Of a stretch of 64,000 nt of DNA, positions 1 to 9,459 are shown piece after piece (positions within the stretch are counted from its first letter, which is position 1; the number at the start of each line of letters is the position of its first letter). This stretch comes from an uncultured Prevotella sp. (lineage in GTDB: Bacteria > Bacteroidota > Bacteroidia > Bacteroidales > Bacteroidaceae). The stretch covers positions 1 through 64,000 of the forward strand of contig CAMKTS010000015.1 in NCBI GenBank assembly GCA_946415755.1, given 5' to 3'. The translations under genes and the position numbers were made by a program. The notes beneath the pieces were generated by a model, which saw nothing but the letters and a program-made list of their open reading frames with translations, had not been told where the DNA came from and searched no databases.

Positions 1-741
1 CTGTACCAGACAGACCGAAGAAGATAGCGGTGTTCTTACCCTCCATATCGGTGTTGGCAGAGCAGTGCATAGAAGCGATACCCTGCAGGGGCAGATAGTA
101 GTTCATCATGGAGAACATACCCTTCTTCATCTCACCACCGTACCAAGTGTTGATGATCACCTGCTCGCGGCTGGTGGTGTTAAAAGCAACACAGGTCTCT
201 GAGTTCAGACCCAGTGCCTGATAGTCTTCCACCTTTGCCTTAGAAGCGTTATAGATGACGAAGTTAGGCTCGAAGTTCTCCAGTTCCTCGGCGGTAGGCT
301 GGATGAACATGTTCTTTACGAAGTGAGCCTGCCAGGCCACCTCCACGATGAAACGGACGCGCAGACGGGTAGCCTCGTTGGCACCGCAGAAAGCGTCCAT
401 CACATACAGGTTCTTGTTGCAGAGCTCCTTGATGGCGATATCCTTAACGGTCTTCCAAACGTCCTCAGACATGGGGTGGTTGTCGTTCTTGTAACCCTCA
501 GTGGTCCACCATACCTTGTCCTCGCTCTGTGCATCCTTCACGATGTACTTGTCCTTAGGAGAACGACCAGTGTAGATACCAGTCATTACGTTAACGGCGT
601 CGAGTTCAGTGTTCACACCCTTATCGAAACCTTCCAGACCAGCTTTTGTCTCCTCCTCGAAGAGGTACTCATAAGACGGATTGTGGGCAATCACTGTACT
701 ACCGGTGATGCCATACTGTGTCAAATCTAACTTTGCCATGT
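1..741 (-). CDS. pckA: phosphoenolpyruvate carboxykinase (ATP), N-terminal part; C-terminus lies beyond the left edge
   Basis: Reverse complement from ATG at 741 reads [31 protein letters not shown]...[14 protein letters not shown]...; open to the window edge. The listed + ORF 323..730 is its antisense. Confidence 0.93.
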
Positions 742-937
742 TATTAATACTTTTATAGATGAATTATACTTATTATCTTGAAATCGGATGCAAAGGTACG
801 AAGAAAATAAGAATTAAGGATGAAGAATTAAGAATTATTTGCTCATGCATAGTCCTTTTTAGGTTAAAGAATTTAAAAACTACGTGTGTGACAGTCCTTT
901 TGTCACGCCGACTTGTCAATAATTGAATAAAAAAGTG

Positions 938-945
938 TACCTTTG
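938..945 (+). promoter_or_regulatory. Bacteroidetes-type -7 element TACCTTTG upstream of upp
   Basis: TAnnTTTG motif 30 bp upstream of the upp start. Confidence 0.6.
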
Positions 946-973
946 CCCCCGTAACTATAAAAGCTAAGACGAT

Positions 974-1630
974 ATGCAAGTAATCAATTTCGCCGAACAG
1001 AACAGCATCATTAATCAGTATATGGCCGAATTGCGCGACAAGAGCTACCAGCGCAACCGCCTTGTGTTCCGTACCAATATTGAGCGACTGGGGGAACTGA
1101 TGGCCTACGAGATTTCGAAGACATTCGACTACAAGCCGAAGACCGTCACCACTCCATTGGGCACGATAGATATTCCATTGCCCAAGGACGATGTGGTGAT
1201 TGCCACGGTGCTGCGTGCCGGTCTGCCGTTCCATCAGGGGTTCCTTCGGGTATTCGACCATGCTGAGAATGGCTTTGTGTCGGCCTATCGCATGTATACC
1301 AACCGCGAACATACCGAGGTGGGGGTACATACCGAATATATGGCATCGCCCAGTGTGAAGGGAAAGACACTGCTTATCGTAGACCCTATGCTGGCCACCG
1401 GTGGTTCTATGGCAGCCAGTATTGAGGCACTGGTGAAGACGGGCAAGCCCAGGAAGATACATATTGCCTGTGTGATAGCGACTCCGGAAGGCATTGATGT
1501 CATTAAGTCGGCACTGCCCGACGATGCAGCCATCTGGTGTGCAGCCATCGATCCTGGCATGAACGAGCATAAATATATTGTGCCGGGCTTTGGTGACTGC
1601 GGCGACCTGTGCTATGGTGAGAAACTGTAG
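974..1630 (+). CDS. upp: uracil phosphoribosyltransferase
   Basis: 218 aa; MQVINFAEQNSIINQYMAELRDKSYQRNRLVFRTNIERLGELMAYEI...; PRPP-binding segment LLIVDPMLATGGSM. Confidence 0.95.
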   Translation: MQVINFAEQNSIINQYMAELRDKSYQRNRLVFRTNIERLGELMAYEISKTFDYKPKTVTTPLGTIDIPLPKDDVVIATVLRAGLPFHQGFLRVFDHAENGFVSAYRMYTNREHTEVGVHTEYMASPSVKGKTLLIVDPMLATGGSMAASIEALVKTGKPRKIHIACVIATPEGIDVIKSALPDDAAIWCAAIDPGMNEHKYIVPGFGDCGDLCYGEKL

Positions 1631-1679
1631 CGGCGGAGTGGAAAAAAGAGGAAACAAAACTACTTAAACTACTAATGAT

Positions 1680-4600
1680 ATGATGAGAAGAATGATTTCC
1701 GTGTTGTCTCTTCTGACCTTTGTGTTTTTGGCAGCATGGGGCGACGGTACCAATGGTACGACAGCACCTTCGCACAAGCACTACAGCGAATGGATCGTGG
1801 AGAGCGAGATGCAACGTGTAGCCCATCCTTACAACCTCGATTTCTGCAGCAAGCCCAAGTGGCAGTATTCCATCGCCGTAGAGATAGAACCGATGATGGA
1901 TGTCTACCTGCGCTATGGCAACGAGCAGGTACTCAACTATATTAAAGAATATCCCGACTACATGGTGTCCTCCGATGGGTCTATTGGTGGAGGCTATAGC
2001 TACAAGGCCTTCAACCTCGACAATGTGCGCCCGGCCCACTTCCTGCTGCGCTATCATCAGCAGTGGCCTGAGGAGAAGAATGCCCTGGCCTTGGAGACGC
2101 TGTTCCAGCAACTGGAGAACCAGCCGCGCACCCAGGAGGGAGTCTGGTGGCATAAGGAGATCTATGCCAACCAGGTGTGGCTCGACGGCATCTTCATGGG
2201 ACTGCCTTACTACACGATGGCGGCACCCCTGCTGCGTCCCGGACAGGAAAAGCAATACTACGACGATGCTGTCGACCAGATCTGCAAGACCGACCAGCGT
2301 ACCTACGATGCTGGTACGCGCCTGTGGAAGCATGCCTGGGACGAGACGCACAGCATGTTCTGGGCCAACAGCGAGACGGGACAGAGTCAGCACACATGGG
2401 GGCGTGCCCTTGGCTGGTATTCAATGGCCATCATCGAGGTGCTCGATGCCCTGCCGCAGGACTACGAGCGTCGTGACGAGGTGATAGTCCTCTTCCAGAA
2501 AGTGATGCGCTCGGTGGTCGACTACCAGGATGCAGAGAGTGGCGTATGGTACGACGTGATGGATGTCGTTGACTCGCGAAACTACCTGGAGGCTACCTGT
2601 TCGTCAATGTTTGCCTACTGTCTGCTGAAGGGCACCCGTCTGGGCTACCTCGACAAGAGCTACCTGAAAGCCGGCTTGAAGGCCTATCGCGGTATTGTGA
2701 AACAATTTGTCAAGGTCAACGACGACGGCACGCTGTCACTTTCCAAGTGCTGCTCGGTGTCGGGGCTTGGACCTGACAGCAATCCCCGCCGCGACGGTTC
2801 CTTCGAATACTATATGAGTGAGTCCATCCGCGACAACGATGCCAAGGGCGTAGGTCCCTTCGTATGGGCATCGCTGGAGATGGAGCAGATGGGGTATACC
2901 ACCTCCAATCTCGATGAAGACCTGGCAGGGCCGCTGCCTCCTGATTTGTTGGAACCCTTCGGATGGGGCACGTGCAGCGATTCCGCAGGTAAGCCGTACA
3001 CGCTGGACGGCGGCTGGCGCAATGCCGAACCGAAGACGGCTGTGGTATATGCCTCAGGTGCTGATGACTACCAGACCATCATGGATGCCATCGCCCGCTA
3101 CGACATCATCGTGCTCGACGGTGTACAGGGCGACTTCATCATCTCGCATCCCATGAGTCTGGTAAATATGCAGAACAAGAGTATCGTGGGACGTAACAAC
3201 GCACGGCTCTGCACCCAGTGGCATATCACTCCGGAACTGAAGGCTGTACTCGAAGCCGCCAACCTTAACCAGTATTCCACCAGTTCAGGTACTGGTGGCA
3301 CGCTGAGCAATGGCAGGACCGTCGGCGAGGAACGGGAGCTGCATACCCGCCAGACCATCATCGACTACACAGGCGATGCCAGTGAGGCCTACCGTAATTC
3401 CGGCTTCTTCGTGCTTCAGAGCACCTGCGAGAACATCATCCTCCGCAACCTGGTGTTGGTGGGTCCCGGTTGTGTCGATGTGGGTGGTGCCGACATCGTC
3501 AGCGTCAACGGTGCCAACCATGTCTGGATAGACCATTGCGACTTCATCGACGGACTGGACGGCAACCTCGACAGCGGTCACCATCCTGCCGAGATGTATG
3601 TCACCTATTCCTGGAACAAGTTCCATTATACCGACCGCAGTTTCTCCCATCCCTATAGCAATGGCACGGGATGGAATCAGGGTTACCTGCAGTACATCAC
3701 CTACGCCTATAACATCTGGGGCGAGGGATGCCAGCGCCGGTTGCCGCAGGCCGACTGGGTATATATCCACATGCTGAACAACTACTACACCTGCCTGGGC
3801 AATTCCGTGGCCATCGCCATCAATGCCAATTCGCATGCCCTCGTTGAGGGCAACTACGCCATCGACGGCATCAACAATCCTTTCAAGCCCGGCGGTCAGT
3901 CCGACCTCTTCTGGTTGACACGTGGCAACATCGGCTTTGGCAAGTACAACGATGCCACCAATACCGACCAGTCGCTGGAGGTGCCCTACCTTTATAATTA
4001 CTTCGAAGCCACTGAGGTGCCCGACAAGTTGACGGGAGCCAAGGGTGCAGGGGCCACACTGGCCAACGATGACATCCTGCTGTCTGCCGACGTGACGGAG
4101 ATAGGTCTTAAGAGTCCAGAGCCGGATCCCGACCAGCCGAAAGGCCGCACGGTCTATGCCGTCAAGAAGGGCGACACCTTCCCCTCGGGTACTACCGTCA
4201 CGCTCCCCCATATCTCGCTGACCTACGGTGAGGAGGGCGGTGCCGACTTCCTGGCAGCTATCGGGGTAGCCTTCCCCGAGCCGTATACCGACCAGTTCAC
4301 AGCCTATACGCCGGGCAACAATGTCAACGGCAACAAGGCTGGCGGCACGTTCTATCTCTTCCGTCCTGCCAAGGAGGGCACTCTCCATGTGGGCGTGGTG
4401 CAGAATAGGGTGAAGCCTCTCTATGTCGAGGAAGACGGCACGGCACTTTCAGGTTTCAACGGCAAGACGCTGGCTGAGTCCGATCCCAACATCTACACCC
4501 TCGACTTCCCCGTCAAGGCCGGCAGTACCTATAAGGTCTACTGCAGCGGTTCCAAGTTGGGCTTCGCCGGCTTCCTCTTCGAGTGGGCCACCGTCAAGGG

Positions 4601-4766
4601 CGATGCCAACGGTGATGGTGTGGTCGACGTGGCCGACATAGTGGCCATTGTCAACTTCATCCTGGAGAATCCCGCTGCCGACTTCAACGAGCAGGCTGCC
4701 GATGTCAACGGCGACGGCATCATCGATGTCGGCGACGTAGTGGCTGTGGTGAATCTGATTCTCTGA
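1680..4766 (+). CDS. multidomain secreted pectinolytic enzyme: GH105-like unsaturated rhamnogalacturonyl hydrolase + PL1-like pectate lyase + C-terminal type I dockerin-like repeats
   Basis: 1028 aa; signal peptide; GH105-like N-half (HYSEWIVESEMQRV...QEGVWWHKEIYANQVWLDGIFMGLPYY); PL1-like middle (NHVWIDHCDFIDGLDGNLD...YSWNKFHYTDRSFSHP); C-terminal GDANGDGVVDVADIVAIVNFIL...ADVNGDGIIDVGDVVAVVNLIL. Confidence 0.88.
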   Translation: MMRRMISVLSLLTFVFLAAWGDGTNGTTAPSHKHYSEWIVESEMQRVAHPYNLDFCSKPKWQYSIAVEIEPMMDVYLRYGNEQVLNYIKEYPDYMVSSDGSIGGGYSYKAFNLDNVRPAHFLLRYHQQWPEEKNALALETLFQQLENQPRTQEGVWWHKEIYANQVWLDGIFMGLPYYTMAAPLLRPGQEKQYYDDAVDQICKTDQRTYDAGTRLWKHAWDETHSMFWANSETGQSQHTWGRALGWYSMAIIEVLDALPQDYERRDEVIVLFQKVMRSVVDYQDAESGVWYDVMDVVDSRNYLEATCSSMFAYCLLKGTRLGYLDKSYLKAGLKAYRGIVKQFVKVNDDGTLSLSKCCSVSGLGPDSNPRRDGSFEYYMSESIRDNDAKGVGPFVWASLEMEQMGYTTSNLDEDLAGPLPPDLLEPFGWGTCSDSAGKPYTLDGGWRNAEPKTAVVYASGADDYQTIMDAIARYDIIVLDGVQGDFIISHPMSLVNMQNKSIVGRNNARLCTQWHITPELKAVLEAANLNQYSTSSGTGGTLSNGRTVGEERELHTRQTIIDYTGDASEAYRNSGFFVLQSTCENIILRNLVLVGPGCVDVGGADIVSVNGANHVWIDHCDFIDGLDGNLDSGHHPAEMYVTYSWNKFHYTDRSFSHPYSNGTGWNQGYLQYITYAYNIWGEGCQRRLPQADWVYIHMLNNYYTCLGNSVAIAINANSHALVEGNYAIDGINNPFKPGGQSDLFWLTRGNIGFGKYNDATNTDQSLEVPYLYNYFEATEVPDKLTGAKGAGATLANDDILLSADVTEIGLKSPEPDPDQPKGRTVYAVKKGDTFPSGTTVTLPHISLTYGEEGGADFLAAIGVAFPEPYTDQFTAYTPGNNVNGNKAGGTFYLFRPAKEGTLHVGVVQNRVKPLYVEEDGTALSGFNGKTLAESDPNIYTLDFPVKAGSTYKVYCSGSKLGFAGFLFEWATVKGDANGDGVVDVADIVAIVNFILENPAADFNEQAADVNGDGIIDVGDVVAVVNLIL

Positions 4767-4792
4767 TTCTCTGACATTCTTTCAAAAATATT

Positions 4793-4839
4793 CTCCGAAT
4801 CGCTTGGCGGTTCGGATTTTTCTTTTTATCTTTGCAGCG
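4793..4839 (+). promoter_or_regulatory. composite intrinsic terminator plus promoter, copy A
   Basis: CCGAATCG-cttgg-CGGTTCGG hairpin, T-rich tail, then TATCTTTG -7 element; near-identical 47-bp copy at 6307-6353. Confidence 0.65.
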
Positions 4840-4856
4840 TGCATTGTGATGCAAAG

Positions 4857-5327
4857 ATGAATACAATAGAACTAAATGCTGAGATATACCGTCAGTTAGA
4901 CTATTTGGCTGATGACCGTAGCTATCTGGAAAAAGCCCTTGAAATGCTTCGAGGGCTAACACGCATTAAGTCTATTGCCCAAGCACGCGGCAGCGTGTAC
5001 ACAGAACTGCTAGAATGCCTCTCCGATTTTCAGGACTATGAGCAGGGGTGGGACGGTGAAGATGCCCTTCCACTTGACAAAACTGTTGTAAGGAACTTCA
5101 AGGAGGTGCTTCAGAAGAGCAATGACAACGACTTGAAGGGATGGGTCATCTTTCCTGAACGCAATGGAACGCTTTTCATGCAGAATGAGCAGCTTGATGC
5201 TGGCATCAACATCGGCAACAAAGATTTCTCGTACTACATCAACAAAGACGGAAAGGTCATTGGCGAGAATGGCAAAAAGTTCACGTCAAAGTCCCTTTTA
5301 GAGACGATTAGGAAAATATGTGCGTGA
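4857..5327 (+). CDS. hypothetical protein, antitoxin-like N-terminus
   Basis: MNTIELNAEIYRQLDYLADDRSYLEKALEMLRGL...; ORF opens at 4839 (GTG) but the ATG at 4857 is more likely; overlaps the next ORF. Confidence 0.5.
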   Translation: MNTIELNAEIYRQLDYLADDRSYLEKALEMLRGLTRIKSIAQARGSVYTELLECLSDFQDYEQGWDGEDALPLDKTVVRNFKEVLQKSNDNDLKGWVIFPERNGTLFMQNEQLDAGINIGNKDFSYYINKDGKVIGENGKKFTSKSLLETIRKICA

Positions 5328-5740
5328 TAGCTGACCATGAAGATGTTGCCAGAGCTGTTTTCTCGCCGAAAATGGTTTTCCGTGGGATGATTCTTCCCGC
5401 AGCCTTTGAGTTACGCCCTCAGATGGCCGAAGAATACTTGTCGGTAATGAGGATGTCTTTCAATTCATGGAAAGAGGATATCATGAACATACCTCAGCGG
5501 AAAAAAGAAACTGGTTGGCGGTCGTCCGTTGTTGTCCATTCAAGACAAAATAGCCCAAGACTTCATGCTCCTGTCCATTCGCCAAGAATTGGTGCGGATA
5601 GCCCAAAAGAGGTTGAGGGTGGTGAAATAGAAACTGTAAAAACGAAAATAGTTGCTCCGCAAAAAGAACCACGACATATTAAAAAGGCATTTACATTGAC
5701 TTGTCAAGAAAATGGAAGGGAAAAAATATCCAACAATTGA
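5318..5740 (+). pseudogene. hypothetical protein, probably truncated or scrambled downstream partner of the preceding ORF
   Basis: N-terminal segment MCVIADHEDVARAVFSPKMVFRGMILPAAFELRPQMAEEYLSVMRMSF looks coding; C-terminal half is low quality and runs through the 50-bp repeat at 5651-5700. Confidence 0.35.
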
Positions 5741-6029
5741 GAAAGAGGACGGCTACGGCGTTATGACGGCAGCGGAGCCTGCTACGGCATGCGCAGTTCA
5801 TCCCCGGGCAACTAACACTGTGTACATGAGAGAGAAAGATGAGATTGCTGACCGTACACCCATGGGAATGTTTGGCTTTTACACAGATGCCCCAGATGTA
5901 CTCGAACAACGGATTGCCGAGATGGAGGCCGACATGGATGAAGTAGACGCAGGAATTGAAGACCCTGAGAAATGGATTGAAGTGAATGATTTCTGGGCAG
6001 CAATGAGAAAGGAACATCCATGGCTGTAG
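5712..6029 (+). CDS. hypothetical antitoxin-like protein
   Basis: 105 aa; acidic C-terminal half EKDEIADRTPMGMFGFYTDAPDVLEQRIAEMEADMDEVDAG...; overlaps a short downstream RelE/ParE-like ORF. Confidence 0.45.
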   Translation: MEGKKYPTIEKEDGYGVMTAAEPATACAVHPRATNTVYMREKDEIADRTPMGMFGFYTDAPDVLEQRIAEMEADMDEVDAGIEDPEKWIEVNDFWAAMRKEHPWL

Positions 6030-6226
6030 TAAAATGGCGCAAGCAGACATGGCAGCATACACCAGAACAACTATTGTGTGGTAAAAGACACCAATATCGC
6101 AGTTGTCATATTATGCGTAGATTCAAGATAGTCTATTATTTCGCACACACCTCCGACACTGTTTACATTCGTGATCTTTGGGATACAAAGATGAATCCCA
6201 AAACTCTTGCACATCGGCTTAAGTAA
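6020..6226 (+). pseudogene. RelE/ParE-like toxin remnant (internally deleted or miniature)
   Basis: 68 aa; C-terminal RFKIVYYFAHTSDTVYIRDLWDTKMNPKTLAHRL resembles the last strands of ParE/RelE toxins, but the central helices are missing. Confidence 0.4.
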
Positions 6227-6306
6227 CACCTTAGAAATATCAAATTTCCCAAAGCCTTTCCCAAAGCCCTATAAGCCTATCTCATTTCTTTTTTGCAAAA
6301 AAAAAT

Positions 6307-6353
6307 CTCTGAACCGTTTGGCGGTTCGGATTTTTCTTTTTATCTTTGCAGCG
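6307..6353 (+). promoter_or_regulatory. composite intrinsic terminator plus promoter, copy B
   Basis: CTGAACCG-tttgg-CGGTTCGG hairpin + T-tract + TATCTTTG; 44/47 identical to 4793-4839. Confidence 0.6.
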
Positions 6354-6739
6354 GTTCTTGGAGAATAAAGGCTGAACCGTGAGAGGAACGGTCGCTCCAC
6401 AAAAAGAACCACGACATATTAAAAAGGCGTTTACTTTGACGCTTTGTTCTTGACAGCTTGGAATCTTGCAAACTCCGTTGGATAGTCATGAACATGGCGA
6501 GGGTAGATGCCCACGTGATGTGATTATGCATTCACCTCCTTTGCCGAGCAAGGGAGAAGTGTATTCATATCATTGTGGGTTCTATGCTTGCTCGTTCAAC
6601 TATTCAGGGCATGCAAGAGCCTCAAGCTGTGGGACGAGTAAAGAGTATAGTTCCCACATCTTTTTTTATGCCGTAACGAAGTATCCAATAACTTATTAAA
6701 GGCCAAATCTGGGGACGAGAAGGCTGGTGTATTACAAAT

Positions 6740-8218
6740 ATGAAGAAAATTATATCAGTTCTGTTATGTGCTCTCTTCTGTATTTCAGCAAATGCTACTG
6801 ATTATGGTAAAAACATCACTTTGACAAAAGGACAGACCCTAACATTAGATTTAGCTTCCGATATAGGGATTACTCTTGATTTTTCTGGAGGTACATATAT
6901 AATTAGTCAGCAATACACAGTATCTGATGTGACCGCATTATCTATTGTTCCTCATGAATACAAATACGCAGATTGGTTTGGTGGTCTTTACTATACGTAT
7001 GATATTACTCCTCAAATAGTAGGAAGTTATACCTTGGTTGAAACTTTTAGCCTTACTCAAAATGCCCGTGGATCAAATAATACTATCACTTACAACATAA
7101 CAGTCGTTGACGTAACAGCTATAAGCATGGCCTCTTCTCTATCATTGTTTGTTGGAGAACAACAGCAGATTGTTCCCTCGGTTATTCAGGTTGGAGCAAC
7201 AACTACATTGACTTGGCAAAGTAGCAACACAACTGTTGCCACTGTTTCGACAGAAGGGGTTATAACGGCCATGAAACAAGGCACTGCCATCATTACTTGT
7301 ACAGCCCACAACGGTGTGTCAGCACAGTGCGAAGTAACAGTAAATCCTGTGTTAGTAAGCGGAATTACAATGAATGAAGCTGAAGCAGAGATGACCGTGG
7401 GTGAGAAACTGCAATTAGAGGCAATCGTTGCTCCAGAAAATGCTACAGACAGGAGCGTGACTTGGAGCAGTACCAACGAGACGGTAGCTGTAGTGAGCGA
7501 AACAGGACTGGTGAGTGCTGTCGGCTCTGGTACGTGTCAAATCAAGGCTGCGGCCAATGATGGCAGCGGAAAGACAGCAAGTTGCCTGATAACCGTGGAG
7601 AAGAACAATAAACTGACAGTGACAGATATGACGCAATGCAGCGGTGGACGTGGTGTGCTCAACGTACTGCTGACAGACGAGGAGACCATCATGGGCTTCC
7701 AGTTCGATTTGCAGTTGCCTGATGGTGTGACCGTGGCTGAGAACGGCAGCAACCTGATGGCGGCATTGACGGGTAACGCGGTGAATACGCACAGCATCTC
7801 TTCAAGCAAGGTGAGTGACGGACTCTATCGTTTCGTCGTTACGCCACAGGGTAACCGTGCTATCAGTAGTGCCAGCGGCGACGGCATGACTATCACCATC
7901 GACGTTGCTGACAATGTGGTCGTAGGAACATACACGATGACGATTAAAGATATAGAAATGACGGTGAAGAAGGCAGGTAATGTATATGAAGACATTCATC
8001 CGAAGAATAGTACCGCATCGCTTACTGTTACAGAAGCTGTGATGGGCGACGTGAATGGCGACGGACGTGTAAGTGTAACAGATGTTATCAGCATGAATAG
8101 CTATATCCTGGAGGAAGAGCCGGCACAGTTCATCCGCAAGGTTGCCGATTTGAATGGTGACGGGAAAGTGACGATCACCGATATGGTGCAGGTAATCGAT
8201 ATTATTTTAGGCAGATAA
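6740..8218 (+). CDS. secreted BIG2 Ig-like / cohesin-like / dockerin-like protein
   Basis: 492 aa; signal peptide; two BIG2-type repeats (VSGITMNEAEAEMTVGEKLQLEAIVAPENATDRSVTWSSTNETVAVVSETGLVSAV); cohesin-like ITVEKNNKLTVTDMTQCSGGRGVLNVLL...IMGFQFDLQLPDGV; C-terminal GDVNGDGRVSVTDVISMNSYIL...ADLNGDGKVTITDMVQVIDIIL. Confidence 0.8.
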   Translation: MKKIISVLLCALFCISANATDYGKNITLTKGQTLTLDLASDIGITLDFSGGTYIISQQYTVSDVTALSIVPHEYKYADWFGGLYYTYDITPQIVGSYTLVETFSLTQNARGSNNTITYNITVVDVTAISMASSLSLFVGEQQQIVPSVIQVGATTTLTWQSSNTTVATVSTEGVITAMKQGTAIITCTAHNGVSAQCEVTVNPVLVSGITMNEAEAEMTVGEKLQLEAIVAPENATDRSVTWSSTNETVAVVSETGLVSAVGSGTCQIKAAANDGSGKTASCLITVEKNNKLTVTDMTQCSGGRGVLNVLLTDEETIMGFQFDLQLPDGVTVAENGSNLMAALTGNAVNTHSISSSKVSDGLYRFVVTPQGNRAISSASGDGMTITIDVADNVVVGTYTMTIKDIEMTVKKAGNVYEDIHPKNSTASLTVTEAVMGDVNGDGRVSVTDVISMNSYILEEEPAQFIRKVADLNGDGKVTITDMVQVIDIILGR

Positions 8219-8232
8219 CAAAACATACATTT

Positions 8233-9444
8233 ATGAAGAAGATAGTTTTTATACTTTCAGCCTGTATCTTCTGTATAGGTCAGGCTGTATGCGGAAACGT
8301 GCTGACCGTGAGCGATGTGAATGTACCGCAGGGAGGACAGGCCACGCTGGAGATTGGTTGTGAGTTTGAAAAGGAGTATACCGCCTTTGAGTTGCAGTTA
8401 GCATTACCCACAGGACTGACATTGTTAACTGATGCGGATGGCTATCCTGTAATAGAGAAGGCGTTTGATACGAACCATATTTTAACGGGCAATCTGCTGC
8501 CTTCGAACGGCAACTATAAGATAACCTGCCGCTCAATGGACAACTTGTCCATACCCGGCAGTGGTGCTTTGTTCCGTGTGACGGTGGTAGCAGACGCTGG
8601 TCTGGTGCTTGGTTCAAGTCATACTGCCAATATCACAGCCTGTGAATTCACACGTACGGCAGATTCTCAGGGTGAAAACCTGGAAGATGTCAGTTTTACG
8701 ATACGTATCACGGAATTCCGTACGATTCTTGACGAGACTTCCACTTCGGCTCCTCCAGCGGCTACAGGGGTTGATGTTCGTGTGATGCGCACCATTAAGG
8801 CCAATGAATGGAGCACTATCTGTCTGCCGTTTGCTATGTCTGAGACCCAGGTAAAGACTGCTTTCGGCGATGATGTGAAGTTGGGTGATTTTACAGGTTA
8901 TACTCCAATATATGACAATGATGTTGTAAAAGCTATAACTGTCAACTTTAGCGAAGTCACGGCCATTGAGGCTAACCATCCCTATATTATTAAGGTGTCT
9001 TCTGCCATTACGGAGTTTACTGCTGACGGTGTAACGATTAATCCTGCTGAGGCTAAAGTTTCATTTGGCACAACAACGGGAACAGGAAAGAATAAAGTAT
9101 ACCATCCCGCAGATTTCATTGGAACATACGTTGCAGACTTCGATTTCTATAGCGAAGCGACTTCTTATCCTCTCTTCCTTAACGCCAACAAGTTCTACTA
9201 TGCGACTGAAAACACAAAACACATGAAGGCCTTCCGTGCCTACTTCGACTTCGATGATTACATGCCAGAGGCAGAGCCTTCCAGTGCTCCGATTTACATC
9301 TCGTTCAAGAATGAGACAACTGGCATCAGGAACATCAACATGGCTGGAGAAACCGATAGTTACTACGACCTACAGGGTCGTCGTATTGAGACTCCGTCGA
9401 AGGGCCTGTATATCAAGAACGGAAGGAAGGTGGTATTAAAATAA
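8233..9444 (+). CDS. secreted cohesin-like domain protein with YYDLQGRR...GLYIKNGRKVVLK C-terminal tail
   Basis: 403 aa; signal peptide; N-terminal cohesin-like fold signature; C-terminal tail typical of Prevotella surface proteins. Confidence 0.75.
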   Translation: MKKIVFILSACIFCIGQAVCGNVLTVSDVNVPQGGQATLEIGCEFEKEYTAFELQLALPTGLTLLTDADGYPVIEKAFDTNHILTGNLLPSNGNYKITCRSMDNLSIPGSGALFRVTVVADAGLVLGSSHTANITACEFTRTADSQGENLEDVSFTIRITEFRTILDETSTSAPPAATGVDVRVMRTIKANEWSTICLPFAMSETQVKTAFGDDVKLGDFTGYTPIYDNDVVKAITVNFSEVTAIEANHPYIIKVSSAITEFTADGVTINPAEAKVSFGTTTGTGKNKVYHPADFIGTYVADFDFYSEATSYPLFLNANKFYYATENTKHMKAFRAYFDFDDYMPEAEPSSAPIYISFKNETTGIRNINMAGETDSYYDLQGRRIETPSKGLYIKNGRKVVLK

Positions 9445-9459
9445 TGGAGGACTGAAGAT

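Noticed and set aside
3285-4388. Long antisense ORF (367 aa) on the minus strand
   Set aside because: Lies inside the well-supported GH105-PL1 gene; composition is that of a shadow ORF with no recognisable domain.
6466-6699. 77-aa plus-strand ORF as a gene
   Set aside because: No recognisable domain or good start context; lies in degraded DNA after the repeat island.
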